Source: Streptococcus halotolerans (lineage in GTDB: Bacteria > Bacillota > Bacilli > Lactobacillales > Streptococcaceae). From it: a DNA stretch of 52,500 bases. The notes beneath the pieces were generated by a model that saw nothing but the letters and a program-made list of their open reading frames with translations, was not told the origin of the DNA and did not search any database. How positions within the stretch are numbered: position 1 is the first letter of the stretch; every line of letters begins with the position of its first letter. The translations under genes were made by a program, and so were the position numbers. Positions 37,505-48,143 of this stretch are shown here, one piece after another. Location: contig NZ_CP014835.1 in assembly GCF_001598035.1 (NCBI RefSeq), positions 1,470,001 through 1,522,500 of the forward strand, given 5' to 3'.

Positions 37505-39184
37505 ATGACATTAACATCTAAGTTTACAACCGCAAGTGCTCTTGCCTTAATCTTAACTGGAACGACACTATCATCTGGACAAGCTGTCGCTCAAGCCGCT
37601 GTACTTGGCGATAACTACCCTACCCAATGGAAATCTGGGTGGGGAGCTGATAGTTGGGGAATGTATAAGAGACAGTGCACTTCTTTTGTAGCTTTTCGTT
37701 TGAGTTCAGCCAATGGATTTTCCCTACCAGGTGGTTACGGAAATGCTGTTACCTGGGGCGGGGTTGCCAAAGCTCAAGGTTACCGTGTGGACATGAACCC
37801 CGCGGTCGGTTCTGTCGCTTGGTTTGGTAATGGTGTCAACGGAGCAGGAGGTTACGGTCATGTTGCCTGGGTTGCTGATGTGAAGGGAGATACCGTCACC
37901 ATTGAAGAGTATAACTTTGATTATGGTCAAGGTCCTGAGAAATACTGGAAACGCAGTTTCCATAAAAGTCAGGTTTCTGGCTATATCCACTTTAAGGACT
38001 TGGGACCTGCGTCAGTAGGAACAACAACCATCTCTCCCACTGTAACAAACCATTCGATGGCATCAAGTGGAACACACCATTTCATCAGTCGTACTTCTAT
38101 CAAGGCTGAACCAAAGATGACAAGCCCAGAATTAGCCTATTATGAAAAGGGACAATCCGTTATCTATGATAAAACGTTAGAGGCCGATGGTTATAAATGG
38201 ATTAGTTATATTGCCGGAAGTGGGATGAGACGTTATATTCCAATTAGTCCACTCCAAAAAGCAGCGACTGTTGCCACTCCAGCTGCTGAACACCCTGCGC
38301 CAAAGCCTATTTCTAAGTCCCTAGCTTCAAATGGAACCTACCATTTCACCACTCGTTCATCTATTAAGAATGAGCCGAAACAAGATGCAGCTGAAATTGC
38401 ATTTTACGACAAAGGACAGTCTGTTCACTATGACAAGACCTTAGAAGCTGACGGTTATAAGTGGATTAGCTATATCAGCGGCAGTGGGATGAGACGTTAT
38501 ATTCCAATTAGTCCACTCCAAAAAACAACGAGTGTTGCCACTCCAGCTGTTGAAACGTCTGCACCAAAACCTGTTTCTAAGTCACTGGCTTCAAATGGAA
38601 CTTACCATTTCACCGCTCGTTCATCTATTAAGAATGAACCAAAACAAAACGCAGCTGAAATTGCATTTTATGACAAAGGACAGTCCGTTCATTACGACAA
38701 GACCTTGGAAGCTGACGGTTATAAGTGGATTAGCTATATCAGCGGCAGTGGGATGAGACGTTATATTGCTGTCGAGAAGTTAACAAGCCAAAACACCTCT
38801 AAAACAGCTAAATCAAGTTCATCTGAACCAAGTAAACCAAAAGCTAAATCCTCGACTAATTCAGCTACTATTGCCGTCGGGGACACTATCAAGTTTTTAG
38901 GAACTTTCAAGGTAACAGCTAATGTCAATGGCGGCTTTCTTATTTCAAGTTCAGATCTAGCCGGTGGTATGCCATCTGCACTAAACTACTTAGATCCTAC
39001 TCCAGTTATTGAAACGAATAAGTCTGGTAAAAAATCTGGGGATCAAATCTTATATCCTGGTGAATATTTCAGTATTCCTGGAAAATACAAAGTGTCAAAG
39101 GTCGATAAAGCAAGCAATGGTATTTGTGTTAAAATCGGAAGCCGAGATACTTGGGTAACCATGTCTAAAGTAAACAAACAATAA
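37505..39184 (+). CDS. Secreted CHAP amidase/endopeptidase with three SH3 repeats
   Basis: 559 residues, one of the few plus-strand host genes. Signal peptide (about 1-31, ending GQAVAQA). CHAP domain (about 35-155) with catalytic Cys in YKRQCTSFVAFRL, His in GYGHVAWVAD and a polar residue in TIEEYNF. Three bacterial SH3 repeats with an 88-residue period (DNA near-repeats beginning about 38057, 38321 and 38585), each with YDKTLEADGYKWISYI. A Ser/Lys-rich spacer and an unrecognised C-terminal domain (about 455-559). A probable cell-wall hydrolase. AGGAGG precedes the ATG. Confidence 0.88.
   Translation: MTLTSKFTTASALALILTGTTLSSGQAVAQAAVLGDNYPTQWKSGWGADSWGMYKRQCTSFVAFRLSSANGFSLPGGYGNAVTWGGVAKAQGYRVDMNPAVGSVAWFGNGVNGAGGYGHVAWVADVKGDTVTIEEYNFDYGQGPEKYWKRSFHKSQVSGYIHFKDLGPASVGTTTISPTVTNHSMASSGTHHFISRTSIKAEPKMTSPELAYYEKGQSVIYDKTLEADGYKWISYIAGSGMRRYIPISPLQKAATVATPAAEHPAPKPISKSLASNGTYHFTTRSSIKNEPKQDAAEIAFYDKGQSVHYDKTLEADGYKWISYISGSGMRRYIPISPLQKTTSVATPAVETSAPKPVSKSLASNGTYHFTARSSIKNEPKQNAAEIAFYDKGQSVHYDKTLEADGYKWISYISGSGMRRYIAVEKLTSQNTSKTAKSSSSEPSKPKAKSSTNSATIAVGDTIKFLGTFKVTANVNGGFLISSSDLAGGMPSALNYLDPTPVIETNKSGKKSGDQILYPGEYFSIPGKYKVSKVDKASNGICVKIGSRDTWVTMSKVNKQ
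38057..38770 (+). repeat. Three tandem SH3-coding repeats, 264-base period
   Basis: Units begin at about 38057, 38321 and 38585. Units 2 and 3 are almost identical in protein (SSIKNEPKQ-D/N-AAEIAFYDKGQ) and unit 1 is more diverged, suggesting a recent duplication of the middle unit. Repeat number may vary between strains. Confidence 0.85.
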
Positions 39185-39261
39185 TCAATTAACTACTTTA
39201 AGCTTTTCAGTTCTCTCATAACTCATACTCATTTCTAAATACAACTGAAAACTCATAAAAG

Positions 39262-39292
39262 ACCCTCTTTCTTAGGATAGAGGGTTTTAGTG
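39262..39292 (+). terminator. Terminator of the CHAP gene
   Basis: ACCCTCT (39262-39268) pairs with AGAGGGT (39279-39285), followed by TTTAGTGTTTT, on the plus strand about 80 bases after the stop. Confidence 0.75.
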
Positions 39293-39303
39293 TTTTGTGT
39301 TGC

Positions 39304-39328
39304 AAAAAAGCCCGGATAGTCCGAGCTC
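39304..39328 (-). terminator. Orphan terminator of the former purH
   Basis: Minus-strand GCTCGGA-CTA-TCCGGGCTTTTTTG. It faces the purH remnant, now without an intact gene to terminate. Confidence 0.8.
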
Positions 39329-39472
39329 TTAAGAGATTATGAAAAAGAAATGCTCACACTAGCTAGCTCTTACTAACTATTGCAGACATATTATTTAGGA
39401 GTGACTATAGTATAGTCCCACTAGCTTAATCACAACTTAAACTTTTCTTTCACAAACCTTAAATGTCAATGG

Positions 39473-39620
39473 TTAATGACGAAAGTGCCTTACTCCTGTG
39501 AAGACCATAGCAATGCCATGTGCATTCGCCATACCAATCGACTCTTGATCACGTATAGAACCTCCTGGTTGAATAATAGCCTTAATACCCGCTGCAGCAA
39601 TTTCTCTAATATACTTCCTG
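39473..39620 (-). pseudogene. purH: purH 3' remnant (AICAR formyltransferase/IMP cyclohydrolase)
   Basis: The minus strand encodes [20 protein letters not shown], then [24 protein letters not shown] and TAA. This is the invariant PurH C-terminus (QPGGSxRD, TGxRHFRH). About 47 codons remain of about 515; upstream the frame is lost. Evidence that a pur cluster stood between acpP and the cell-wall genes. Confidence 0.9.
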
Positions 39621-39639
39621 CGAAACTAGAAATCCTGTT

Positions 39640-40440
39640 ATTTGTTGATAATCCCAGCAATTAAATCCCTTGGTAATCCCAATCGTTTACGTTGATTGAG
39701 ATAAGTTACCGAAAAGTCTTTGAAGAGTTTGAATTTCGTAAAGCTATTTTCTAACTTGATTCTGACAACGACTGGTGTTCCATTCTACTCTCAATCGATT
39801 TAAAATGTGAATCAACCGGATTAAGCAAATAATGTTTATCACATCACGTTCAACACTATCGATCTCCTTATTAACCAAATAGAGTTGAGCAGTATTAAGC
39901 GTCAACCTGGAGGAAGTTCCTAATAAAAATAAGGCTTCTTATAAACTTTCCGCACGTTGATCAAACTGACCTGCAAATTTTAAATGGCAAAGAAAGCATA
40001 GTTACTAGGCCCAGCAACAAGCCCTGCCTCTGCCAATACATAGTCAGGCACTTGCTCTTGTTCAGAAAATTAGGCTTTTCAGCCAACTAGAATAAGTGTT
40101 CTTTCAAACCAAACACATCATAAACCTGCACAATTTACAAATCAGACACGATCTTCCCAAACAATTGGCTTTTAATGGTATTTTTCAAACGATCTTATCT
40201 GCTATAACTAATCAGAGAAATAGAATTCCTATAAAATCTCTAAACCATCAAAAACCTTATTTTGTTTTTCTGAGTAAGGTAGACGGTCTAGCTTAATTTG
40301 ACAATTCAAGGGCCAAAAAATAGCGGTTATCCAGTCTCTGTGTACAATCAATTTTAGTTGAGAAGAAGTGAATTCTTTTGTCATAACATGCTGACAACGC
40401 TATTTCTGATTTTGTTAAGCATAAAACCATATAATAAACA
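39640..40440 (-). other. Decayed region between purH remnant and acpP
   Basis: Minus-strand coding-like pieces separated by stops: TKFKLFKDFSVTYLNQRKRL and GLPRDLIAGIINK (about 39655-39740), LNTAQLYLVNKEIDSVERDV (about 39845-39905), and PDYVLAEAGLVAGPSNYAFF (about 39990-40055). I cannot assign them to a family. In relatives purC, purL, purF, purM and purN lie here, yet these pieces do not look like them. No intact gene. Confidence 0.5.
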
Positions 40441-40443
40441 CTT

Positions 40444-40475
40444 TACAAAACATCCACTAGCTCAAGCCAGTGGAT
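40444..40475 (-). terminator. Terminator of the plsX-acpP operon
   Basis: Minus-strand TCCACTGGCTTGAGCTAGTGGA with a 9-bp stem, followed by TGTTTTG. Confidence 0.8.
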
Positions 40476-40482
40476 TTTAAGT

Positions 40483-40728
40483 CTATTTTTCTACTTTCTT
40501 TTCTAAATAAGATAGTAAATCACTCATATTAACCATTTGTTCGACATCTTCATCTGAGATAGCAATGCCAAACACATCTTCAAGGGCAATCACAAATTCC
40601 ATCAATTCAATAGAATCAACCCCTAAATCATCTCGTAAACTAGTTGCTGGTGTAATAAGTAAATCATCCTCATGTCGCTGGTGGCGAATAACATTTACAA
40701 CCGTATCATAAATAGCTTCCCTAGTCAT
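40483..40728 (-). CDS. acpP: Acyl carrier protein
   Basis: 81 residues from ATG 40728 ([20 protein letters not shown]...), with the phosphopantetheine Ser in [18 protein letters not shown] ribosome site precedes it and the start overlaps the plsX stop by 8 bases. Streptococci usually carry a second ACP in the fab cluster; this plsX-linked one may favour phospholipid acyl transfer or acyl-phosphate exchange. Confidence 0.93.
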   Translation of the reverse strand: MTREAIYDTVVNVIRHQRHEDDLLITPATSLRDDLGVDSIELMEFVIALEDVFGIAISDEDVEQMVNMSDLLSYLEKKVEK

Positions 40729-41725
40729 GACCTTCCTCCTCAGCAAAAGCTTCAACTAGTTGATGCACAACATCAGTTTCTAACATAGTTCTGATTTGTT
40801 TAACTGTATGATAAATAGCCCTCTCATCGCTAGATCCATGAGATTTAACCACGGGAGCCTTTAAACCAAACAAGACTGCTCCACCGGCTGATGAATAATC
40901 CATAGTGTCTTTCAACTGATACAAACTATCTTTCAAGAATAAGGCCCCAATCTTAGCCTTGAAGCCACCTGATTTAATAACTGATTTAAGGCTACCCATG
41001 AGATTGATAGCAGTTCCTTCAATCGCTTTAAGCACTGCATTACCCGTGAATCCATCTGTGACAACAACATCTGCCACATTGTTCATCAAGTCACGCGCTT
41101 CTACATTCCCCACAAAATGAATGGAGGAGTCGCCCGCAAGCAAGTCATAAGCTTCCTTATGAAGTGGATCCCCCTTAGTCGCTTCGGTACCATTATTCAA
41201 AAGACCGACACGAGGTTGGTCAATCCCCCGAACATTCTTAGCATAAAAGGAACCAAGGATAGCGTATTGTAGAAGATGCTTCGGTGCATTTTCTGCATTA
41301 GCCCCTAAATCTAGCATATCAAACCCTTTACCAACCGTCGTTGGCAGAGTTGACATAAGACCTGGACGATCAACTCCCTTAATGCGCCCAACCACAAAGA
41401 GACCTGCAGCTAAGAGAGCTCCTGTATTTCCCGCTGAAAGAATGGCATCTGCTTGTCCATCCTTTACTGCCTTAGCTGCCAAAACCATTGAAGCATCTTT
41501 TTTACGTCGAATAGCCTTGGCAGGCTCATCATCAGAATTAATTTTTTCACTGGTATGAACAATCGTAACACGCTCACTAGCGGTCAAATGCTCACGAATT
41601 TTTGACTCATCACCGTAAAGTTGAATCTCAATATCTGAAAAATCTTGGATAGCACGATTAATACCTTCAATAATCGCCTTAGGAGCATGATCACCACCCA
41701 TAGCATCAACTGCAATACGTTTCAT
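40721..41725 (-). CDS. plsX: Phosphate acyltransferase PlsX
   Basis: 334 residues, [20 protein letters not shown]..., with conserved [23 protein letters not shown] and [16 protein letters not shown]. It converts acyl-ACP to acyl-phosphate for PlsY in phospholipid synthesis. A TATAAT box lies at about 41790-41797 (minus) beside TCTGAAAATCAGA, a small palindrome. Confidence 0.96.
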   Translation of the reverse strand: MKRIAVDAMGGDHAPKAIIEGINRAIQDFSDIEIQLYGDESKIREHLTASERVTIVHTSEKINSDDEPAKAIRRKKDASMVLAAKAVKDGQADAILSAGNTGALLAAGLFVVGRIKGVDRPGLMSTLPTTVGKGFDMLDLGANAENAPKHLLQYAILGSFYAKNVRGIDQPRVGLLNNGTEATKGDPLHKEAYDLLAGDSSIHFVGNVEARDLMNNVADVVVTDGFTGNAVLKAIEGTAINLMGSLKSVIKSGGFKAKIGALFLKDSLYQLKDTMDYSSAGGAVLFGLKAPVVKSHGSSDERAIYHTVKQIRTMLETDVVHQLVEAFAEEEGHD

Positions 41726-41833
41726 GATTTTACCTCATTACTTCCTTTTCTTTTGGAAAATAGCAGAGCTTTTACCTGAATGTCTTCTATTATAGCATCT
41801 TTTCATCTGATTTTCAGACTCTACACCAAAGCC

Positions 41834-42589
41834 CTATTTCATAATATCTCCCCACTTACTGAGATCATCAATAAATGCCTTACTTTTCAAATGTAAACCG
41901 ACATAATCCTCATAGATAGCATCGACAAACTGCCTTAATTTAGCTTTCATATCTTCCTTGAGTGAAATACTCCTTAACTCATCAAAAGAGATGGATTGAA
42001 AGCGATCCAGTAAAAAAGGAACATTGGGATCCAAATAAGCCCGTTTATCATCCTTATCATAGTGGTCCGGGCAAAGAAGCCCTGAATAACGAAAGGAAAA
42101 ATCGAAAGGCAAACCAACACGATGACAAAAAACACACTCATGAAAATTCAACTGAACCCCGAAGCGTTCCAATATTTGAATCTCAAAAATCAAGGTCAGC
42201 ACTTCATAGTCTAAGCCGTCATCCATCAAACCTAACGTTTTTTCTAAAAAAGCAAATAATGGCGCATCCACCTGATTATCTGGAATGGCAGCATCCGCTA
42301 AGGCCATAATATAGGTTGCATAGGATAATTTAAACAAATCTTCATTAATAGACTTATAGATCATTACTTCCCGAAAATCATCAATATAAGACAGACCACT
42401 GTCATTTAATTTCAGAAGAAAATCAGCCACAGTAAGTGGCTGAATGACCGCAGATAATTTAGAATTTCTCACATGTTTCACGAAAAACATTCGTTTCCCA
42501 TCTGTTTCAGTAAAAATTTTAACCAACTTATCTGATTCACGAAAATCTCGATTATAGAGGACTATCCCCCTAGCGTCTTTACTTATCAT
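41834..42589 (-). CDS. recO: DNA repair protein RecO
   Basis: 251 residues. N-terminal OB fold ([24 protein letters not shown] start, residues 1-80) and a helical C-terminal part with a zinc-site region [13 protein letters not shown]...LLCPDHY (about 153-180). Loads RecA on SSB-coated DNA with RecR. It overlaps the aminotransferase stop by 11 bases and has no strong ribosome site, implying translational coupling. Confidence 0.93.
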   Translation of the reverse strand: MISKDARGIVLYNRDFRESDKLVKIFTETDGKRMFFVKHVRNSKLSAVIQPLTVADFLLKLNDSGLSYIDDFREVMIYKSINEDLFKLSYATYIMALADAAIPDNQVDAPLFAFLEKTLGLMDDGLDYEVLTLIFEIQILERFGVQLNFHECVFCHRVGLPFDFSFRYSGLLCPDHYDKDDKRAYLDPNVPFLLDRFQSISFDELRSISLKEDMKAKLRQFVDAIYEDYVGLHLKSKAFIDDLSKWGDIMK

Positions 42590-43754
42590 TTGTTGTCATG
42601 AATTCTTTCAAACGTTTCATTGCTTCTTGGATAACTCCCATACTTGCTGCGTAAGAAATTCGCAAGTAGCCTTCACCATACGGACCAAAAGCAACACCTG
42701 GAATCAAAGCAACAGCCTTATTATGAGCTAGTTTCTCAAGAAAAGCATAAGAATCTTTACCAGTTTCACCAGGAATTTTGGCCCAAATATAGAAAGCTCC
42801 ATCAGGACTAACCACGTCAAAACCAAGCTCCATCAAAGCTTCCACAATAACATCTCGGCGTTTACGATATTCATCACGCATTGGAAGAGCATCATCCTTA
42901 CCATTTGTAAGAGCTTCTAGAGCCGCATACTGCGTAATAGTTGTTGCTGACGTCACCAAATACTGGTGAGTTTTGACCAATTGAGCGCACAATGACTGAT
43001 TGGCAAAAATAAAGCCCAAACGCCATCCCGTCATAGCATGAGATTTTGACAAACCATTGATAACAATCGTTTGTTCTGGAAGATACTCCCCAATAGAAAC
43101 ATGCCCCTCCTCGGTGTAGGTAATTTCTGAGTAAACCTCATCTGAAACAACATAGATAGGGTACTTACTGATAACATCAGCCAAAGCTCGAATTTGCTGC
43201 CTTGTGTAAACAACACCTGTTGGGTTGGCAGGTGAGTTAAGAATAACAGCCTTCAATTTATTACCTTGAGCTAAAATCGCTTCTTCAAGAACCTCCGCAG
43301 TCAAAATAAAGCCTGTCTCAGATGTATCCAGCTCGATAAATTCACCACCATACATTTTTGTAAGGGCTTCATAAATAGGAAAACTAGGTCCAGGGGATAA
43401 AACGGTATCACCAGGTTCCAAAATAGCTGCAAGACTGGCTGAAATAGCCTCAGTAGCCCCAATTGTGGTTAAAATTTCTGATTCTGGGTCATACGTCAAA
43501 TTGTACTTTTCTTTAACAAAGTCAGCTGCGGCTTGACGAAGTTCTAAAAGGCCAGCCATTCCGGTATAATGACTCTTATCTTCATCAATCGCTCTCTTTG
43601 CAGCCTCTTTAATGTGCTGAGGAGTCGGAAAATCAGGCTCACCCAAAGTCATTCGAAGCATCCCTGGAATCCCTGAAATAGATTGATCAAATTGACGAAT
43701 CAAGGAGACCTCTAACTGATCTAAATTGTGATTATAACGTTGGCTGACATCCAT
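42579..43754 (-). CDS. PLP-dependent aminotransferase (aromatic/aspartate type, class I/II)
   Basis: 391 residues from ATG 43754, chosen because AGGAG precedes it; the frame is open 13 codons further. Fold-type I motifs: [33 protein letters not shown] lysine in [16 protein letters not shown], and the C-terminal Arg in GYLRISYA. Transaminates aromatic or aspartate substrates; exact specificity is not visible. Upstream TATAAT at 43785-43790 (minus). Confidence 0.9.
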   Translation of the reverse strand: MDVSQRYNHNLDQLEVSLIRQFDQSISGIPGMLRMTLGEPDFPTPQHIKEAAKRAIDEDKSHYTGMAGLLELRQAAADFVKEKYNLTYDPESEILTTIGATEAISASLAAILEPGDTVLSPGPSFPIYEALTKMYGGEFIELDTSETGFILTAEVLEEAILAQGNKLKAVILNSPANPTGVVYTRQQIRALADVISKYPIYVVSDEVYSEITYTEEGHVSIGEYLPEQTIVINGLSKSHAMTGWRLGFIFANQSLCAQLVKTHQYLVTSATTITQYAALEALTNGKDDALPMRDEYRKRRDVIVEALMELGFDVVSPDGAFYIWAKIPGETGKDSYAFLEKLAHNKAVALIPGVAFGPYGEGYLRISYAASMGVIQEAMKRLKEFMTTNDK

Positions 43755-43802
43755 AGTTAGACTCCTTTTGAATATAATACCCTTATTATACAAAAAATTC
43801 TG

Positions 43803-44280
43803 AAAGAGTGCACAGTTCCCTTAATCAAACAAACATATCAAACTGACATAAAAACAGAACAAAAGGACTTGAAAAAGCGCACCATCAGTTAACAATACTT
43901 TTCTAAGCTGTTTTGGATATAAGCTCATACTTTCTCAAAAGGATTATACTCCGATGAGTGGGAAGAAAGTGGTAACTATTTATAAGCTTGCTCTTTGCCT
44001 AAGACTTTTAGCCTACCCAGTCGATGAAATCTGGCACCGTTCATAACAATAGTGATAATGTGTCTAACTTTGACAATGAGGCCTTTTAAAGCGCCTCTAG
44101 TTATAACATCTTCACAAGTCATCAGATCTACGAACTCACCACCTTTTCAAATTCGCCTCTAAAGACAGCTACTGGTATCTTCTGTCAAATACGTTACTGA
44201 CTATAAATGGCCCTCTTAATCAGCGATCCTACTCTCGGAAAAATAGGTGTCAAATCTAGTTTCAGCAATACTAATACCTG
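43803..44280. other. Decayed intergenic stretch upstream of the aminotransferase
   Basis: No supportable ORF, RNA or repeat; stops in all frames. The right part may be the 5' portion of the IS3 relic that follows. Confidence 0.5.
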
Positions 44281-44289
44281 TTTTACCAT

Positions 44290-44500
44290 GATTTTCTTAG
44301 TCAAAAAGGATTTCGCCCATCCATATCTCGCAATAATAACAGTCCTCATAATGGCATGATGGAAGCTTTCTTTCACATACTAGAATCGAAAATATGTTAC
44401 GGCTTTGAGAAGATAGTTAAGTCACTCAACGAGTTCAAACAAGCCAGTTTATAAATGACAGTGAGTATTCCAATAATAAAAACGCATTAAACCGCATTAA
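44290..44500 (+). pseudogene. IS3-family transposase (orfB) remnant
   Basis: The plus frame reads HDFLSQKGFRPSISRNNNSP, then HNGMMEAFFHILESKICYGF and EKIVKSLNEFKQA, followed by stops and a degraded NNKxx text. The phrases SxSRxxNxxDNxxMExFF and ESK..YGFEK are the C-terminal catalytic part of IS3/IS150-group integrases; the usual Asp of the motif is His here. Non-functional. Confidence 0.8.
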
Positions 44501-45014
44501 GAGTAGTAGTGGGGAAGTATCCGACAAGAGTGAATATTCACTCCTTTTTCGTTATATTAAAGAAGAGGTGTCTTGTTAAGTCGCTGAGTTCTTCCGGCGC
44601 TAGACGCCGTAAACAAAATTGAAAAGACAATCGCAAACGACTCCAACTAAGCCACAGGCGATTATCTGTCTCATTCGAACAAGGTATTGTCTCATGACGT
44701 ATCACAAGTTTTACAATTATTGTTCTACCCAAAATCCCTAAAACTACTTATACTCTATCATTGTAACTCCTATTTTAAGACAAAATATTGTTCTCGTGTC
44801 TCTTTTTGAAGATACCGTATCAGAAATAGGACAATGGTCTATCAATGACTGCCGTCTTAAAACATAGTTTTCATCAAAAGCCTTGATAAGCTTAACAAAT
44901 GGTAGAAAAGGACTCAACCTTATTCAATACAGGACTAAATCCTTTCAATAATTATTTGTCTAACTTTCTGGGATCAACACAAAATGGTGTTTAATAAGTC
45001 GTTCTTTCCCAGAT
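44501..45014. other. Intergenic stretch with a palindromic terminator-like hairpin
   Basis: GAGTGAATATTCACTC followed by CTTTTTCG at about 44530-44552 could terminate plus-strand transcription from the IS3 relic. The remainder is A/T-rich without a convincing gene. Confidence 0.45.
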
Positions 45015-45016
45015 AA

Positions 45017-45062
45017 AATAAAAAAAGCTGAAGAAAACAACCGAAATGGACATTTTCTTCAA
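45017..45062 (-). terminator. Terminator of prs
   Basis: GAAGAAAA (45030-45037) pairs with TTTTCTTC (45053-45060); on the minus strand the hairpin is followed by GCTTTTTTTATTTTAT. Confidence 0.85.
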
Positions 45063-45106
45063 CCTGAAAGAATTTCATCAAAAGAATCCTTTTAACCATA
45101 ATAAAC

Positions 45107-46075
45107 TTATTTCTTAGCTGATAATTCAAATAGTGGAGATAGAGGACGTTTTTCATGAATACGCACAATGGCATCACCAATCAACTCAGCAATTGAAATT
45201 TGTTCAATCTTATCAATCAAACGTTCTTCAGGGAGGTAAATCGTATCTAAAACAACAAGTTTTTCAATAGCTGATTTTTGGATATTATCCAAAGCTGGTC
45301 CAGAAAGAACAGGATGCGTACATGACGCATAGACACGAGTTGCACCTGCTTCTGCTAAAGCATCTGCCGCATGGCAAATAGTACCGGCCGTATCAATCAT
45401 ATCATCAATCAAAATACATGTCTTGCCTTCAATATTACCAATGATGTTCATCACTTCACTAGTATTCATTTTATCCACACTACGACGCTTATCGATAATC
45501 GCAATAGGGGTATGCAAGAATTGGGCTAACTTACGGGCACGTGTCACACCACCATGGTCAGGACTAACCACAACCACGTCATCACCAATTAAACCTTGAC
45601 GATCAAAGTAATCTGCAATAAGTGGTGCCCCCATAAGATGATCTACAGGGATATCAAAGAACCCTTGAATTTGCGAGGCATGAAGATCAACAGTCAAAAG
45701 ACGATCAACTCCAGCAACCTCTAACATGTCTGCTACTAATTTTGAGGTAATAGGCTCACGAGACCGTGCTTTGCGGTCCTGACGGGCATAACCATAGTAA
45801 GGCATCACAACATTAATGGTTTCCGCACTCGCACGTTTCAAAGCATCCACCATAATCAAGATTTCCATTAGGTTATCATTGACCGGTGAGCTTGTTGATT
45901 GCAAAATAAAGACATGATGTCCACGGATTGACTCTTCAATATTTACTTGAATCTCACCATCAGAAAACTGACGAACAGTTGATTTTCCAAGACTAATGCC
46001 AATATTTTCAGCAACTTTTTCTGCTAATTCTTTGTTTGATGATAATGCAAACAACTTTAAATTAGAATAAGACAT
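45107..46075 (-). CDS. prs: Ribose-phosphate pyrophosphokinase
   Basis: 322 residues from ATG 46075 ([20 protein letters not shown]...), preceded by GGAGG. It makes PRPP from ribose 5-phosphate and ATP for purine, pyrimidine, His, Trp and NAD synthesis. Motifs: [18 protein letters not shown], the flexible-loop region [16 protein letters not shown], and the PRPP loop [13 protein letters not shown]. Class I type. PRPP is also the co-substrate of purine salvage, which this organism probably relies on. Confidence 0.96.
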   Translation of the reverse strand: MSYSNLKLFALSSNKELAEKVAENIGISLGKSTVRQFSDGEIQVNIEESIRGHHVFILQSTSSPVNDNLMEILIMVDALKRASAETINVVMPYYGYARQDRKARSREPITSKLVADMLEVAGVDRLLTVDLHASQIQGFFDIPVDHLMGAPLIADYFDRQGLIGDDVVVVSPDHGGVTRARKLAQFLHTPIAIIDKRRSVDKMNTSEVMNIIGNIEGKTCILIDDMIDTAGTICHAADALAEAGATRVYASCTHPVLSGPALDNIQKSAIEKLVVLDTIYLPEERLIDKIEQISIAELIGDAIVRIHEKRPLSPLFELSAKK

Positions 46076-46104
46076 GATTTCCTCCATCTATTTAGTCCAC
46101 CCCT

Positions 46105-46133
46105 ATTCTACCGTTTTTAAGGCTTTTTTTCAA
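46105..46133 (-). promoter_or_regulatory. Promoter of prs
   Basis: TTGAAA (46128-46133), 17 bases, TAGAAT (46105-46110) on the minus strand, 30 bases before the prs ATG. Confidence 0.75.
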
Positions 46134-46139
46134 ACAATA

Positions 46140-46331
46140 TTGTATAGAGGAATTACTCAATTAAGCAAGCACAAATTACTCTCAATCAAGTTTTTCATTT
46201 CTTCACTTCTAATATAGAACAGATATTGAATTATAGTCACTGGTGGAATCGCCACCGGATTTATAGTAGCCTCAAGTACCAAACACCAATGACCAGACGT
46301 TTAGCCATTTAGAAAAAGCACTTTATAAAAT
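46140..46331. other. Degraded sequence upstream of prs, probably ISL3-derived
   Basis: No ORF on its own. A GGTGGAATCGCCACC palindrome lies at about 46242-46256. It leads directly into the ISL3 relic, so it is likely its decayed middle part. Confidence 0.4.
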
Positions 46332-46719
46332 TTGTACAGAAATGTGTTGTCTTTTCATCTCAATAAGATATTCAAACTAGTTCCTGAGTTAAAAAATTAT
46401 TACAACCTTTACCAGTTACTCCTTTTTCACCTACAAAAAAAGAATATCTATCGATTCTTTGGTTTCATTCATGAGGCTTTACCTCATCTCAATCACACCT
46501 TCAAAACTGTGTTAAACATCTTTATTCGCTATTACGACTATATGGAGCTTCTTCCTTATTCTAACGCTAAGTTAGAAGCCACCAACAAACTTATCAAAAA
46601 CACCAAGCACCATACTTTTGGTTATCGGAAGTTTGAAAACTTCAAAAAACGGATTTATCTTGCTTTGAACACAACAAAAGAGAAGACCAAACTGGTCCTC
46701 TCTCGGTGTTAACTATAAG
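46332..46719 (+). pseudogene. ISL3-family transposase, C-terminal remnant (mosaic)
   Basis: An open frame of 126 codons aligns with the last 115 or so residues of the full copies: NYYNLYQLLLFHLQKKNIYR, then LLPYSNAKLEATNKLIKNTK, and ending NTTKEKTKLVLSRC. Up to about 46630 it is clearly divergent from them, but the last 80 or so bases are nearly identical. Its right end stops at ACTATAAG where copy 2 begins (46720). N-terminal part missing. Confidence 0.85.
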
Positions 46720-48136
46720 GGCTCTATAATTTCTGTAGTGGGTAAATTCTTCTCGGAGATTATGGAGCCTTTTTGAATATAGCAAAAAAGTCCCATATGA
46801 CTTATAATGAAGAGCAACCAAACCACTCATTAGAAAGACTCATATGGAACAACTAGATTATATCAAAGATTCACTTGACATTAAAGATCCTAACATCACT
46901 TTTGAAAAGACATTTGACAAGTTCTTCATTCACAGAGAGTATCATGCCAAGTTAGATTATGATGCCCCGCAATGCCCTGATTGTCAAGGAAAAATGACAA
47001 AGTACGATTTCCAAAAGCCTTGCAAAATTCCCTATCTGGAAATGGCGGGTTGTAAAGTACTGATTCGTCTCAAAAAGCGTCGCTTCAAATGTCAAGCGTG
47101 TGGGAAAATGACTGTCGCTAAGACCTCTCTCGTCAGAGAAAATCATCAGATTCCCAACATCATTAACCACAAAATCACCGACAAACTCATGAGTCGTGAG
47201 GCAATGACAAAAATCGCTGAAGACCTGTCTGTCTCTGTCTCAACCGTCTATCGGCAACTCAACCGCTTTGAATGCAAGACCGATTTAACCTGGTTACCTG
47301 AGAACATGTCCTGGGATGAGTATGCTTTCAAGAAGGGAAAGATGAGCTTTATTGCCCAAGATTTCGATGCTAATAAGATTATCGCTATCCTTGATGGGCG
47401 GACGCAAGCTGTCATCAGAAATCATTTCATGCGGTATTCTCACAAGGTGCGCAGTCGTGTCAAAGTCATCACCATGGATATGTTTAGTCCCTATTATGAC
47501 ATCGCTAAGCAACTGTTTCCTAAGGCGAAGATTGTTCTCGATAGGTTCCACATTGTTCAACAGTTATCTCGTGCCATGAACCGTTTCCGTATCCAAATCA
47601 TGAACCAATTTGAGCATCAATCTTACGAATATAAGGCCTTGAAACGTTACTGGAAACTCATCCAACAAGATAGTCGTAACCTAAACGATAAACGATTTTA
47701 TCGCCCGACTTTTTGCATGCACTTGACCAATCAAGAGATTGTGCAACGTCTTTTGAGCTACTCTGATGAGCTACGTCACCACTATGAACTCTTCCAATGC
47801 CTTCTCTTTCATTTCCAAGAAAAGCAGGAGAAACACTTCTTTGAACTCATTTCTGATACCATCAAACAGGTCCATCCCATCTTCAAGACCGTCTTGTCAA
47901 CCTTTCTAAAAGACAAAGAGAAGATTATTAATGCTCTGAAACTACCTTATTCCAATGCCAAACTAGAGGCCACCAACAACCTTATTAAAGTCATTAAGCG
48001 AAATGCTTTTGGCTTTAGGAAGATGAAAACTTCAAAAAACGGATTTATCTTGCTTTGAACACAACAAAAGAGAAGACCAAACTAGTCCTCTCTATGTGTT
48101 AGCTGTTCATCTACCCATTACAGTTGATAAATAGCC
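46720..48136 (+). mobile_element. ISL3-family insertion sequence, copy 2 (frameshifted)
   Basis: Left end GGCTCTATAATTTCTGTAGT as in copy 1. The right end has diverged (CATCTACCCATTACAGTTGA, then TAAATAGCC). It abuts the relic on its left with no spacer, and its right end lies 7 bases from the pcsB stop codon. The same orientation as copies 1 and 3. Confidence 0.9.
46844..48058 (+). pseudogene. ISL3-family transposase, C-terminal frameshift
   Basis: 404 codons, almost identical to copy 1 up to GFR. There AACTTTG has become AGATG (near 48020), shifting the frame so the protein ends KMKTSKNGFILL instead of NFENFKKRIYLALNTTKEKT and on. The catalytic DDE residues remain, so some activity cannot be excluded, but together with the drifted right end it is probably inactive. 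Confidence 0.85.
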
Positions 48137-48143
48137 ATTAATA

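Noticed and set aside
41962..42309. Plus-strand 115-codon frame
   Set aside because: Antisense to recO, hydrophilic low-complexity translation, no ribosome site.
44538..44732. Minus-strand 64-codon frame ending TRHLFFNITKKE
   Set aside because: No ribosome site and odd composition within a decayed stretch; it overlaps a terminator-like palindrome.
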